Source: Hyphomicrobium denitrificans 1NES1 (GTDB lineage: Bacteria; Pseudomonadota; Alphaproteobacteria; Rhizobiales; Hyphomicrobiaceae). From it: a stretch of 64,000 nt of DNA. The translations under genes and the position numbers were made by a program. The stretch is taken from the NCBI RefSeq assembly GCF_000230975.2, contig NC_021172.1, positions 3,596,001 through 3,660,000 on the forward strand, given 5' to 3'. The notes under the pieces are model-generated. The model saw only the letters and a program-made list of their open reading frames with translations. It was not told where the DNA came from and made no database searches. This document shows, one piece after another, positions 18,976 through 27,913 of the stretch (the first letter of the stretch is position 1; every line of letters starts with the position of its first letter).

Positions 18976-20549
18976 TAGCCTTGTACCTTCTGCTGACCTG
19001 ATGCCCACCAGGGATCGGGGTCGATGGGACGCCCGTCCTTACGAAATTCAACGTACAAAACGGGTCCGCTTATTTGCGCCGAAGACGGCGTATTCTTCTG
19101 ACCACCACTCATTGTACCGACAGGCTCTGCGGCCAATACAAACTGGCCTGACCGGACGTCGATCTGCGACAGGCCGGCGAGCAGAACATGATAGCCGCCG
19201 CCCGCGTTGATGATCAAGAGTTGCCCGTAACTGCGAAATTCGCCAGCGTAAACAACCCATCCGTCACACGGCGACGTAATTTGCGCCGCGTATCGCGTCT
19301 CGATCACCATGCCTTTCGATTGGCCGCCGTATTGCGTCCGATCGCCAAATGCCAGGGCACGGCGGCCTTGGGCCGGTAGCGGCAGCTTTCCTTGTGCCGA
19401 AGCAAACGGGATTGCAGGCTTGATCCGTCCGGCATTGCCGGGAATCAGCGACGTACCGGACGGCGCCAGCTCGACCATCGCCTGCTTGGGTGCAGGAGGT
19501 GGCGTCAATATGGCAACCTTGGCCGGAGGTGCTACGGCTTCTGCTGCTGCCCCTGACGCTGCTCCCGACGCCGCGGCCACCGGCGCGGCAGCTGCGGGGG
19601 TCTTCGCGGCTACGTCCACCGCTGCCGACGGCGTCTCCGGAGTTTCGGGCGGCGGTGTGATGATCTGGGGGCCTGACGGCGTAGCTGCAGCCAGTTTGGG
19701 GGCTTCGGCGTGCCGCCCGGATTTGAGTTCGTCGTTGTAGGCGCCGAGTCCGGTCTTTTCAATAACCGTCCGATCGAGGCGCGTGATGAGCTCGGTCAGG
19801 TTGCTGACGTTTTTCGTAATTTCGCCGGCTGCGACGCGCACCTCCGCCAGTTCGGCCTGACGGTCTGCGAGGGACAGCTTCTTGGCTTCCATCAGACTCG
19901 CAAGCCGTGTGCGCGTCTCATTGAGGCGATCGGTTTCGGCTCTGAGGTGGGCTCCTTCCGTGCGGATGCTGGCCATCACGCGCTGCAGGTCGCCGAGCCT
20001 AGCAGAGAGGCTGACAGCCTGATCCCTCAGCTCGGGAAAGGCAGACGACAGCAGCATGGCGCTTCGCACCATTTTGAGCGCGTCTTCGCGGCGGGTGACG
20101 AGGACGGGCGGCGGATTGCGCCCGATCCGCTGGAGAGCCGCCAGCAGCGCTGCAATCTGACCGTGCCGCTGCTCCAGCGAGCCGCGGACCATCTTCTCCT
20201 GCTCTGCAAGCTCGGACAGACGGCCTTCGATCGCCGTCATCTTGGCTTCGCCGCGCTGGATGAGGTTGGCTGTTTCGATCAAGCGCGAGTTCAGCCGTTC
20301 GCGTTCCGCATCGAGTTCCGCGACGTCGGAACGGATCGTCAGTTCTTTTGCGGCGTTATCATTGAGCTGCTGACGCTTCTGATCGAGGACCTTACGCGCT
20401 GTGTCGGCATCCTTGGGAAGAGCATCGTCCGCCGCAAGCGGAGCAGCGAAGGCAATCGAAAGGGCTGCGGCTCCGATGATGCGGAGGCTCTGGCCTGCGC
20501 CAGGGCGCCACCGCCGAGTGTTCCGACATGCCGACAACTGGTTTGTCAC
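18975..20549 (-). CDS. EnvC-type murein hydrolase activator
   Basis: Periplasmic coiled-coil protein with a C-terminal LytM (M23) domain, 524 residues. A signal-peptide-like segment (LRIIGAAALSIAFAAPLAADD) is followed by a long coiled coil (about residues 50-260), an Ala/Pro-rich linker (~290-370) and the LytM domain. The M23 zinc motifs are lost: the segment GMVIETRYAAQITSPCDGWVVYAGEFRSYGQLLIIN has no HxxxD motif, and GGYHVLLAGL replaces the catalytic HxH. As with EnvC and NlpD, it should activate an amidase rather than cut peptidoglycan itself. Coupled to ctpA downstream. Confidence 0.9.
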   Translation of the reverse strand: MTNQLSACRNTRRWRPGAGQSLRIIGAAALSIAFAAPLAADDALPKDADTARKVLDQKRQQLNDNAAKELTIRSDVAELDAERERLNSRLIETANLIQRGEAKMTAIEGRLSELAEQEKMVRGSLEQRHGQIAALLAALQRIGRNPPPVLVTRREDALKMVRSAMLLSSAFPELRDQAVSLSARLGDLQRVMASIRTEGAHLRAETDRLNETRTRLASLMEAKKLSLADRQAELAEVRVAAGEITKNVSNLTELITRLDRTVIEKTGLGAYNDELKSGRHAEAPKLAAATPSGPQIITPPPETPETPSAAVDVAAKTPAAAAPVAAASGAASGAAAEAVAPPAKVAILTPPPAPKQAMVELAPSGTSLIPGNAGRIKPAIPFASAQGKLPLPAQGRRALAFGDRTQYGGQSKGMVIETRYAAQITSPCDGWVVYAGEFRSYGQLLIINAGGGYHVLLAGLSQIDVRSGQFVLAAEPVGTMSGGQKNTPSSAQISGPVLYVEFRKDGRPIDPDPWWASGQQKVQG

Positions 20550-20795
20550 TGGGCCTCAAGTCGAAAAGCGCATGGGGCCGGGGAGTGAGGAGGTACCCGC
20601 CTCGGGGCCGGAGCCAAATATGATGCCGCGCAAGGATTAAGACTTTTGCCGCCAAGAGCAAATTTCAAATGCGTAATGCAGGCCCTTTCACCGGAAAGCT
20701 CTGGGCTCCGCGTCGTTTCCGCCGATACTTGGCGATTGCCGCGGTCTGCCCATAGGCTTAAGCCAATTCGGGGATTTTGGAAGCGGATAGGCCGG

Positions 20796-20984
20796 ATGCA
20801 AACATTTCTCTATCATGCCACTACCGTCGCCGCTCTGGCTGTACTCGCCGTACTGCTTTATGGCCTGTACACACTGATGAAGGGCAATAATTCCAACCTC
20901 AGCCAAAAGCTTATGCGTTGGCGCATCGGCCTGCAGTTTCTGGCCATCCTGATCATTCTTGCCTATGTATTTGTGTCCCGCTAA
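20796..20984 (+). CDS. Small twin-transmembrane (HIG1-like) protein
   Basis: A 62-residue protein with two hydrophobic helices (TTVAALAVLAVLLYGLYTLM and LQFLAILIILAYVFV) joined by a short basic loop GNNSNLSQKLMRWRIG. This HIG1-like arrangement with an MRWRI loop is conserved in Rhizobiales, generally next to the cob(I)alamin adenosyltransferase and etf genes as here. ATG 20796 is chosen because the longer frame upstream (from 20646) adds 50 residues of unlikely sequence. A role in respiratory-complex assembly is suggested only by analogy with eukaryotic HIG1 proteins. Confidence 0.85.
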   Translation: MQTFLYHATTVAALAVLAVLLYGLYTLMKGNNSNLSQKLMRWRIGLQFLAILIILAYVFVSR

Positions 20985-21058
20985 AGGCCGGACCGGCTCA
21001 CCCGCGGCGCGCGAGGCGCCTTTTCGCCCCGGAAATCCAAATCAGGAGCCTTTGACCG

Positions 21059-21640
21059 ATGGTCGTCCTCAATAAGATTTATACGAAAACAGGAGATGCC
21101 GGGACGACTGCGCTCGGTTCGGGTGAAAGGGTTCCGAAAACGTCGCCGCGCATCGCGGCCTACGGAACGGTCGACGAAACGAACGCCAACGTCGGCGTTG
21201 CGCGCGTCCACTTGGCGGGCGCAGACCCGGACGTCGACGCGATGCTGCTGCGCGTTCAGAATGACCTCTTTGATCTTGGCGCCGATCTGTGCGTCCCGGA
21301 TCGCGGCGAAAAGCTTCCCTATGAACCGCTGCGGGTCGCAGATGCACAGGTCAAGCGGCTCGAAGACGAAATCGATATGATGAATGCGTCTCTTACGCCG
21401 CTGAGATCGTTCATTCTGCCGGGCGGAACCCCGGCAGCGGCGGCGTTGCACGTTGCGCGCACCGTTTCGCGCCGGGCCGAGCGCATGATTGTCGAACTTG
21501 CGGCTATTCCCGGAGAGCCCGTCAGCACTCCCGTTCTCAAGTACATCAACCGGCTCTCCGACTTTCTGTTCGTTGCTAGCCGCTACGTCAATGACCGTGG
21601 AAAGAGCGATATCCTCTGGGTACCCGGCAAGAACCGGTGA
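21059..21640 (+). CDS. Cob(I)alamin adenosyltransferase, PduO type
   Basis: Transfers the adenosyl group of ATP to cob(I)alamin to make coenzyme B12. Family motifs are present: N-terminal YTKTGDAGTTALGSGERVPK for ATP binding, YGTVDETNANVG, and the C-terminal RAERMIVELA and NRLSDFLFVASRYVN blocks with the conserved R/E/D/N contacts. At 193 residues the length is normal. It lies upstream of etfBA and the 3-hydroxyacyl-CoA dehydrogenase, fitting B12-dependent propionate/ethylmalonyl-CoA or related acyl-CoA metabolism. No cobalamin riboswitch is seen upstream. Confidence 0.93.
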   Translation: MVVLNKIYTKTGDAGTTALGSGERVPKTSPRIAAYGTVDETNANVGVARVHLAGADPDVDAMLLRVQNDLFDLGADLCVPDRGEKLPYEPLRVADAQVKRLEDEIDMMNASLTPLRSFILPGGTPAAAALHVARTVSRRAERMIVELAAIPGEPVSTPVLKYINRLSDFLFVASRYVNDRGKSDILWVPGKNR

Positions 21641-21712
21641 CGCCTCAGCCGGGGTTCGCCGGGCCTTTGTTTACCCTGGAGCCCAAGGGTGTGCGCCGCG
21701 ACGAGGCGGCGA

Positions 21713-21741
21713 TTGACTTGAGCACAAGCGGCCCCTAGTTT
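21713..21741 (+). promoter_or_regulatory. Candidate sigma70-type promoter upstream of etfBA
   Basis: TTGACT (21713-21718), a 17-bp spacer and TAGTTT (21736-21741) lie about 175 bp before the etfB start. The -35 is strong and the -10 partial. Such a match can occur by chance. Confidence 0.35.
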
Positions 21742-21916
21742 TCCCTCTTCGCAGTTGCGAGAACTAGCGTCGCCGACCGGCTTTTTGGCCTGCTCGGCGG
21801 GTAGCGTTTAGCAGTCAGGAACACCTATCTGCGGCGGTGTGGCGCCGCAAAAGCCGGCGTCCATCCAAGCGCCGGTAAAAACAAGTACTGGGAGCGCCAG
21901 ACATCTGGCGAGTCGC

Positions 21917-22672
21917 ATGAAAATCGTTGTGCCGATCAAACGCGTCGTCGATTACAACGTCAAAATTCGCGTTAAACCGGACGGCTCCGGAATCGACTTG
22001 GCAAACGTCAAGATGTCGATGAACCCGTTTGATGAAATCGCCGTCGAAGAAGCGGTACGGTTGAAAGAAAAAAGCGGGGCCAAGGAAGTCGTCGTCGTCT
22101 CCATCGGTCCGGCAAAGGCGCAAGAGACTCTCCGGACGGCGTTAGCGATCGGCGCCGATCGCGCCATTCTCATCGAAACATCGGAGACCGCTGCGGTCGA
22201 GCCGTTGGCCGTCGCCAAGCTCCTTAAGGCCGTGGTCGAAGCCGAAAAGCCGGATCTCGTCATTCTCGGCAAGCAAGCCATCGATGACGATTGCAATCAG
22301 ACCGGCCAGATGCTCGCGAGCTTGCTCGATTGGCCGCAAGGTACATTCGCTTCAAAGGTCGTAACCGAATCGGGTTCCGTCACCGTGACGCGCGAAGTCG
22401 ACGGCGGCCTCGAGACGATCAAGCTGAAGCTTCCTGCCGTCGTGACGACAGACCTGCGCTTGAACGAGCCGCGTTATCCCTCGCTTCCCAATATCATGAA
22501 GGCCAAGAAAAAGCCGCTCGATGTCAAGAAGCCGGAAGACATTGGCGTCGATATCAGCCCGCGCCTGAAAGTCTTGAAGACGACTGAACCCCCGACGCGA
22601 AAGGCCGGCGTCAAAGTCGGAAGCGTTGCCGAGCTTGTTCAGAAGCTCAAAAACGAAGCGGGGGTTTTCTGA
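21917..22672 (+). CDS. etfB: Electron transfer flavoprotein subunit beta
   Basis: Small subunit of the alpha/beta electron transfer flavoprotein that takes electrons from acyl-CoA and related dehydrogenases to ETF-quinone oxidoreductase. [27 protein letters not shown] is the usual N terminus, so ATG 21917 is chosen although the frame is open to 21839. The AMP-binding signature is present as [17 protein letters not shown], and the recognition-loop region [29 protein letters not shown] follows. 251 residues, normal length. The stop overlaps the etfA start (TGATG). Confidence 0.96.
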   Translation: MKIVVPIKRVVDYNVKIRVKPDGSGIDLANVKMSMNPFDEIAVEEAVRLKEKSGAKEVVVVSIGPAKAQETLRTALAIGADRAILIETSETAAVEPLAVAKLLKAVVEAEKPDLVILGKQAIDDDCNQTGQMLASLLDWPQGTFASKVVTESGSVTVTREVDGGLETIKLKLPAVVTTDLRLNEPRYPSLPNIMKAKKKPLDVKKPEDIGVDISPRLKVLKTTEPPTRKAGVKVGSVAELVQKLKNEAGVF

Positions 22673-23616
22673 TGTCGACACTTCTTCTGGCAGAAATCGC
22701 AAACGGTGCGCTGGCGCCTGCAACGGCGAAGGCACTCGCGGCCGCTAAAGATCTTGGCGGCGAAGTCCATATTCTTGTCGCCGGTTCCGATGCGAAGGCG
22801 GCGGCCGAGTCTGCGGCCAAGCTCGCCGGTGTTTCGAAGGTTCTGCTCGCGGATGCGCCGCAGCTTGCCAACGGCCTTGCGGAAGAGGTCGCTGCACTCA
22901 TCCTCTCGCTTGCCGGAAATTATTCGGCAATCGTCGCCCCGGCGACGGCGTATGGGAAAAATATTCTGCCGCGCGTCGCCGCCAAGCTCGACGTGATGCA
23001 GATCTCCGACATCATCAAGGTCGTCTCGCCCGATACGTTCGAGCGGCCGATCTACGCTGGCAACGCCATCCAGACGGTTCAATCGACCGAGAAGACGAAA
23101 GTCATCACGGTTCGCACGGCAGCCTTCCAGGCCGTTGGCGAGGGCGGGTCGGCACCTGTCGAAACCGTTGCCGTGCCTTCCGCAGTTGGCACCTCGACAT
23201 TCGAGAAAGCGGAACTCACAAAATCGGATCGGCCGGAACTCACGTCTGCGCGCATCATCATTTCGGGCGGCCGCGGTATGGGCAATGGCGAAAACTTCAC
23301 CAAATACATTGAACCTGTCGCCGATCGCCTCGGGGCGGCGATGGGCGCGTCGCGCGCGGCGGTTGATGCGGGTTTCGTTCCGAACGACTGGCAGGTCGGG
23401 CAGACCGGCAAGGTCGTTGCGCCGGATCTTTACATTGCTGTCGGTATTTCGGGCGCCATTCAGCATCTTGCGGGCATGAAAGACTCGAAGGTGATCGTCG
23501 CGATCAACAAAGACGCCGAAGCGCCGATCTTCCAGATCGCGGATTATGGGCTCGTCGCCGACCTCTTCCAGGCTTTGCCGGAACTCGACGCAGAGTTGCA
23601 GAAAGCCGGCCGTTGA
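22672..23616 (+). CDS. etfA: Electron transfer flavoprotein subunit alpha
   Basis: FAD-binding subunit of ETF, 314 residues. The N-terminal domain begins [31 protein letters not shown]. The FAD domain has [88 protein letters not shown], the full ETF-alpha signature including the VGQTGK and HLAGM segments. Coupled to etfB by a TGATG overlap, and 35 bp before the dehydrogenase gene. Confidence 0.97.
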   Translation: MSTLLLAEIANGALAPATAKALAAAKDLGGEVHILVAGSDAKAAAESAAKLAGVSKVLLADAPQLANGLAEEVAALILSLAGNYSAIVAPATAYGKNILPRVAAKLDVMQISDIIKVVSPDTFERPIYAGNAIQTVQSTEKTKVITVRTAAFQAVGEGGSAPVETVAVPSAVGTSTFEKAELTKSDRPELTSARIIISGGRGMGNGENFTKYIEPVADRLGAAMGASRAAVDAGFVPNDWQVGQTGKVVAPDLYIAVGISGAIQHLAGMKDSKVIVAINKDAEAPIFQIADYGLVADLFQALPELDAELQKAGR

Positions 23617-23651
23617 GCGCAGCGACTGGGACTCGTGGAGGACATCCGTTC

Positions 23652-24581
23652 ATGGCGCAGACCCAAAAGCTGATGGAGAAAAGCAAAGCCGGCGTTCGGC
23701 CGGCGCGCATCATCAGCAAGGTCGGTATCATCGGTGCCGGGCAGATGGGGAGCGGTATCGCCCATGTTGTGGCTCTCTCCGGATATAACGTTGCGCTGAA
23801 CGACCTCAAGAAGGAGGCGTTCGACAAGGGGTTTGAAGCCGTCGGCAAGAACCTCGCGCGCCAGATCGCCAAAGGCGTCATTCAGGAAAGCGACCGGAAT
23901 AAAGCGCTGGAGCGTATCAGCTACGCACCGACGCTCGAAGCGTTCGGCGATTGCGATCTTGTCATCGAATCGGCGACCGAAGACGAAAGCCTGAAGCACA
24001 AGATCTTTCAGGCGCTCTGTCCGCATCTGAAGCCGACCGCGATGCTCGCGTCCAACACGTCGTCGATCTCTATCACGCGCCTTGCTGCGGGGACCGATCG
24101 GCCGGAAGACTTCATCGGCATGCATTTCATGAATCCGGTGCCGCTGATGGAGCTTGTCGAGCTCATTCGCGGCATCGCAACCGAGGATGAAACATTCGCG
24201 ACGGCGAAAGCGTTTGTCGAAAGCCTCGGCAAGACGACGGCGGTCGCCGAGGATTTTCCGGCTTTCATCGTCAACCGCATCCTGCTGCCGATGATCAACG
24301 AGGCCGTCTATACGCTCTATGAAGGCGTTGGCACGGTCGAGGCGATCGACAAGGCGATGCGGCTCGGCGCTCACCACCGGATGGGACCGCTGGAACTCGC
24401 TGACTTCATCGGGCTCGACACCTGCCTCAGCGTCATGCAGGTGCTCTACGAAGGGCTATCGGACTCGAAATACCGTCCTTGTCCGCTGCTGGTGAAATAC
24501 GTCGAAGCCGGATGGCTCGGCCGCAAGACAAAGCGTGGCTTCTACGATTATCGCGGCGAAAAGCCGGTTCCGACCCGATAA
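23652..24581 (+). CDS. 3-hydroxybutyryl-CoA dehydrogenase
   Basis: NAD(P)-dependent 3-hydroxyacyl-CoA dehydrogenase of the short (single-function) type, 309 residues. The Rossmann motif is VGIIGAGQMGSGIAHVVALSGYNV; ASNTSSISITRLA follows, then the catalytic HFMNPVPLMELVELI histidine and the C-terminal NRILLPMINEAVYTLYEGV and KYVEAGWLGRKTKRGFYDY blocks. ATG 23652 follows GGAGGACATCC. In a Hyphomicrobium-like methylotroph it would serve C4 acyl-CoA (PHB or ethylmalonyl-CoA) metabolism; the link to ETF suggests a shared acyl-CoA route. Confidence 0.94.
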   Translation: MAQTQKLMEKSKAGVRPARIISKVGIIGAGQMGSGIAHVVALSGYNVALNDLKKEAFDKGFEAVGKNLARQIAKGVIQESDRNKALERISYAPTLEAFGDCDLVIESATEDESLKHKIFQALCPHLKPTAMLASNTSSISITRLAAGTDRPEDFIGMHFMNPVPLMELVELIRGIATEDETFATAKAFVESLGKTTAVAEDFPAFIVNRILLPMINEAVYTLYEGVGTVEAIDKAMRLGAHHRMGPLELADFIGLDTCLSVMQVLYEGLSDSKYRPCPLLVKYVEAGWLGRKTKRGFYDYRGEKPVPTR

Positions 24582-24588
24582 AGGGTTC

Positions 24589-25110
24589 TTACCCCAGCAG
24601 ATTTCCGACTGTTTCGCCGATCTTGGCCTGCTCGATGACCGCTTGCAGTCCCGGATAGACGACGAGCCACGATGCTGCCGCAATGGCGATCGCAATCGCC
24701 CAGGACATGCCCCAGAATCGTGGGTTGGGCATACCGAACGGCGCCGAGTAGAGGCGTGGCAACGCGACGTAGGCCAGCGTTAGCTGGGCGCCGACACAGG
24801 CCGTCAGGAAACTCCAGTGCGACCGGTATGCGGGATCGTCCGTCAAACGCAGGATTGTCCGGACCGGGTGCCGGAGAAACGAGATTGCGACGGCGAAGAG
24901 TCCGTCACGCTTCAGCTGACTCAAAAATTCGCTTGTGAGCGCGCCCCAGCCTTCCTCATGGTTTCCGGTTGACGAATTTGAGGGCGTCCCGCAGCCGCTG
25001 CAGAACGGCCGGGAAAGTGCGGTTCCGCAATTCGCGCATAGTGCCGCCTGAATTCCTTCCGCGTTCCCCACGTTCGGCGAACTCCCCCCTGCCGACCTTG
25101 GAAATAGCAT
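24589..25110 (-). CDS. Zinc-ribbon membrane protein of unknown function
   Basis: A 173-residue protein with an N-terminal zinc-ribbon ([22 protein letters not shown], two CxxC pairs spaced 10 residues) and a C-terminal membrane part with hydrophobic segments ([18 protein letters not shown] and [16 protein letters not shown]). This plan recalls zinc-ribbon plus Yip1-like or DUF-type membrane proteins. ATG 25110 is chosen; the longer frame to 25218 would run into the SDR gene's start region on the other strand. Only 7 bp separate its end from the end of the dehydrogenase gene. No function can be assigned. Confidence 0.7.
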   Translation of the reverse strand: MLFPRSAGGSSPNVGNAEGIQAALCANCGTALSRPFCSGCGTPSNSSTGNHEEGWGALTSEFLSQLKRDGLFAVAISFLRHPVRTILRLTDDPAYRSHWSFLTACVGAQLTLAYVALPRLYSAPFGMPNPRFWGMSWAIAIAIAAASWLVVYPGLQAVIEQAKIGETVGNLLG

Positions 25111-25193
25111 GCCGCCACTGTGCCAGAAAACTGGCGTGCACAGATGTTCCTCGTTATTCAGGTCGCTGTGATGGGATTGCAAGGAATGACACC

Positions 25194-25952
25194 ATGGGCG
25201 GACAGCCGCGCGTTGCATTGGTCACAGGGGCGGGCTCCGGAATCGGGCGCGCCGCTGCCTTGAAACTTCAGGGCGTGGGCTATGATGTGGTGCTTGTTGG
25301 GCGCCGCATTACGGAACTCGAGATAACGGCCGACCAAGCCAAAGCGGACGGGGGGCGATTCCTTGTGGCTCCGGCCGATGTGACCGAAGAAGCGGCCGTC
25401 AAAGCAGCGTTCGATAAGACACAGAAAAGCTTTGGGCGCCTCGACGTGCTGTTCAACAATGCGGGGACGTTTGCGCAAGGCGTGCCGCTCGAAAATTTAA
25501 AGCTCGAAGATTGGCGACGCGTCGTCGACGTCAACCTGACTGGGCCTTTCCTGTGCGCGCGCGAGGCTATCCGCATCATGAAGGCACAATCGTCGAAGGG
25601 CGGCCGGATCATCAATAACGGCTCGATCTCGGCGCAGGTGCCGCGGCCGTTCTCGGCGCCTTATACGGCGACCAAGCATGCAATCACGGGGCTCACCAAG
25701 TCCATCTCGCTCGACGGACGGGTCGATAACATCGCCTGCTCACAAATCGACATCGGAAATGCCGCAACTGACTTCACTGCCAAGATGGCGAGCGGCATCC
25801 TGCAAGCTGATGGCAGCACCAAAGTCGAGCCACGCATGGACGTCGCGCACGTTGCCGATGCGATCCTTTACATCGCGAACCTTCCGCTCGATGCCAACGT
25901 GCAGTTCATGACCGTGATGGCAACGGCAATGCCGTTCATCGGGCGCGGGTGA
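25194..25952 (+). CDS. Short-chain dehydrogenase/reductase (SDR)
   Basis: A 252-residue classical SDR. Coenzyme motif [13 protein letters not shown] near residues 11-23, LFNNAG motif, catalytic serine in INNGSISAQ and the YTATKHA active-site Tyr/Lys. After VGRR the second strand suggests NADP preference (Arg pair). ATG 25194 starts [14 protein letters not shown]; nearby ATGs are out of frame. It is divergent from the zinc-ribbon gene and its 3' end overlaps the nucleotidase gene by 17 bp (convergent). The substrate is unknown. Confidence 0.9.
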   Translation: MGGQPRVALVTGAGSGIGRAAALKLQGVGYDVVLVGRRITELEITADQAKADGGRFLVAPADVTEEAAVKAAFDKTQKSFGRLDVLFNNAGTFAQGVPLENLKLEDWRRVVDVNLTGPFLCAREAIRIMKAQSSKGGRIINNGSISAQVPRPFSAPYTATKHAITGLTKSISLDGRVDNIACSQIDIGNAATDFTAKMASGILQADGSTKVEPRMDVAHVADAILYIANLPLDANVQFMTVMATAMPFIGRG

Positions 25953-26700
25953 ACGGTTGGTCTTTCGGAACGACGTCTGTCTTGAGAAAATTCGTCAGGT
26001 CGCGCGTCAAATAATGAATATGGCCGGGAAGCTCGCGCCAGTCACGGATCTTCATCTGTGCCGGATGGTCGATGTAATCGGAATGGACGAGCACCGTCGT
26101 CATGCCGAGTTCGGATGCGACTTCGAGATTGTGCGGCATGTCTTCGAACATGGCGGATTGTGGTGATGCCACGCCGTGAAGTTTCAAAAGCTGATTGAAA
26201 GCCGCGCGCTCCGGTTTTGGCACGTACCCGAGTGCCGCGATATCGCAAATATCTTCGAAAAGTTCGAGCACGCCGAGGCGGCGCGCGACGTTTTCCGCAT
26301 GGCGGCGCGAGCCGTTCGTAAAGATCAGCCGACGACCGGGTAACGCGGCAATGGCTGCCGCAAGCTCGGGCAATTCGGGTACGACAGACAGATCGATGTC
26401 GTGCACGTATTCGAGGAACGGGCCCGGCTGCAGCTTATGCACCTGCATCAAGCCCGCAAGCGTCGTTCCGAACTGGCGATAATAGGCCTTCTGCAAATGC
26501 CGTGCATGCTCGCGCGGAACGCCGATCGCCTTCGCGATATATTCGCTCATGCGCCGGTCGACCTGCGCGAAGAGATTGCAGGATGCCGGGTAGAGTGTGT
26601 TGTCGAGATCGAAGATCCACGTGTGGACGTGGCTGAATCCGCGCCGCATTGCAGTCGCAGAAGCTGTGGCAGGATCGGAGATTGAGGCGGTCGCCTCCAT
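25936..26700 (-). CDS. HAD-family pyrimidine 5'-nucleotidase (SDT1/PHM8 type)
   Basis: 254-residue HAD hydrolase. Motif [13 protein letters not shown], motif [16 protein letters not shown], motif III lysine in [10 protein letters not shown] and motif [14 protein letters not shown] are all present; the DLDNTLY form is typical of the SSM1/PHM8 nucleotidase subgroup. It sits directly after argB on the same strand (ATGA overlap), an arrangement conserved in Rhizobiales. An internal ATG (MRRGFSHVH) is an alternative start. Confidence 0.88.
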   Translation of the reverse strand: MEATASISDPATASATAMRRGFSHVHTWIFDLDNTLYPASCNLFAQVDRRMSEYIAKAIGVPREHARHLQKAYYRQFGTTLAGLMQVHKLQPGPFLEYVHDIDLSVVPELPELAAAIAALPGRRLIFTNGSRRHAENVARRLGVLELFEDICDIAALGYVPKPERAAFNQLLKLHGVASPQSAMFEDMPHNLEVASELGMTTVLVHSDYIDHPAQMKIRDWRELPGHIHYLTRDLTNFLKTDVVPKDQPFTRAR

Positions 26701-27665
26701 CAGCCTTTGCCCTTCTTGCGATCGGCGCGACGCACAAGCGTACCGACACCGTGCTCGGTAAAGAGTTCAAGCAATACGCAGTGCGGCACGCGCCCGTCGA
26801 TGATGACGACGCCTTCGACGCCAGCCTCGACGACTTCGATGCAGCCTTCGATCTTCGGGATCATGCCGCCGGAGATTGCGCCACTCTTGATCATGGCATG
26901 GGCCTCGTCGATCGTCAGTTCGGGAACGAGCTGCTTGTTGCTATCGAGCACGCCCGCGACGTCGGTCAGGAGCAACAGGCGTTTCGCCTGCATACGTGCG
27001 GCAAGCGCCGACGCGAACGTGTCGGCGTTGATATTCAGCGTCTGACCTTCGCGGCTGATGCCGACCGGCGCGATGACAGGAATCAGATCCGATCGCGAGA
27101 TGACTTCTACGATGTGCGGATTGACCTCGAGGGGGTCGCCGACGAAGCCGATGTCGACAGCCTTCATCAGATTCGACTGCGGGTCGGCCATCTCGGTAAT
27201 TTTTTTTGCGATCATCAAATTGGCGTCTTTGCCCGAGATACCGACCGCCTTGCCACCCTGGCGGTTGATCGCCGACACGATCTCCTTATTAATCTTGCCG
27301 GAAAGCACCATCTCGACGACTTCGACCGTCGGCTTGTCGGTCACGCGGAGCCCGTTCACGAAATCGGATTTGATCTCGAGCTTGTTCAGCATGCTGGCGA
27401 TCTGCGGGCCGCCGCCGTGCACCACGATCGGGTTGATGCCCGACTGCTTCAGGTAGACGATGTCCTGCGCGAAGGCGTTGGAAAGCTTCTCGTCGCCCAT
27501 AGCGTTGCCGCCGAACTTCACGACGACGGTTTGCTCATCGTAGCGAATCAGGTGCGGAATGGCTTCGGCCAGAATGCGTGCCTGCAGATGCGCGCTCGGC
27601 CGGTCTTCTGTGGGAGCGGCGTTTTTTTCACGAGGGTTCTTCGTTGACGTCACGGGATTCCCCAA
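26700..27665 (-). CDS. argB: Acetylglutamate kinase
   Basis: Second enzyme of arginine synthesis, phosphorylating N-acetylglutamate. Amino-acid-kinase motifs: VVVKFGGNAMGD, VVHGGGPQIASMLNKLEIKSDFVNGLRVTD, the KDAN segment, and VIAPVGISREGQTLNINADTFASALA, LLLLTDVAGVLD. 321 residues, with a short N-terminal extension before LIRYDEQTVVVKFGG that is common in this group. It belongs to the rpmH-rnpA-yidC-engB-argB block, but is separated from engB here by the opposite-strand Clp-N gene, so it must use its own promoter in 27666-27913. Confidence 0.96.
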   Translation of the reverse strand: MGNPVTSTKNPREKNAAPTEDRPSAHLQARILAEAIPHLIRYDEQTVVVKFGGNAMGDEKLSNAFAQDIVYLKQSGINPIVVHGGGPQIASMLNKLEIKSDFVNGLRVTDKPTVEVVEMVLSGKINKEIVSAINRQGGKAVGISGKDANLMIAKKITEMADPQSNLMKAVDIGFVGDPLEVNPHIVEVISRSDLIPVIAPVGISREGQTLNINADTFASALAARMQAKRLLLLTDVAGVLDSNKQLVPELTIDEAHAMIKSGAISGGMIPKIEGCIEVVEAGVEGVVIIDGRVPHCVLLELFTEHGVGTLVRRADRKKGKG

Positions 27666-27913
27666 AATGCCATTGGACAGTGGGATATTTGTGCTTCGGA
27701 TGCGCCGGGCGCTTTCGTCGCGGTCTTATAGCGCGGCGGCTCGCAGCCTCAACGGAATTCCCGCGCCTTGACGGGCTGGGGGCCGTCCTGACGCATGGCG
27801 GACACGGGTTGGGGACGAAAGGCATTCCAGTCTGCCCACCGCCGTGCCTATGCTGTAGCCTTGCCGTGTGAGCTTGTTTTGACGCTGTTTTTGACCGCAT
27901 ACCTGGAGACGTC

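Noticed and set aside
20985..21058. Cobalamin riboswitch before the adenosyltransferase
   Set aside because: The 74-bp spacer is too short and lacks the B12-box pattern.
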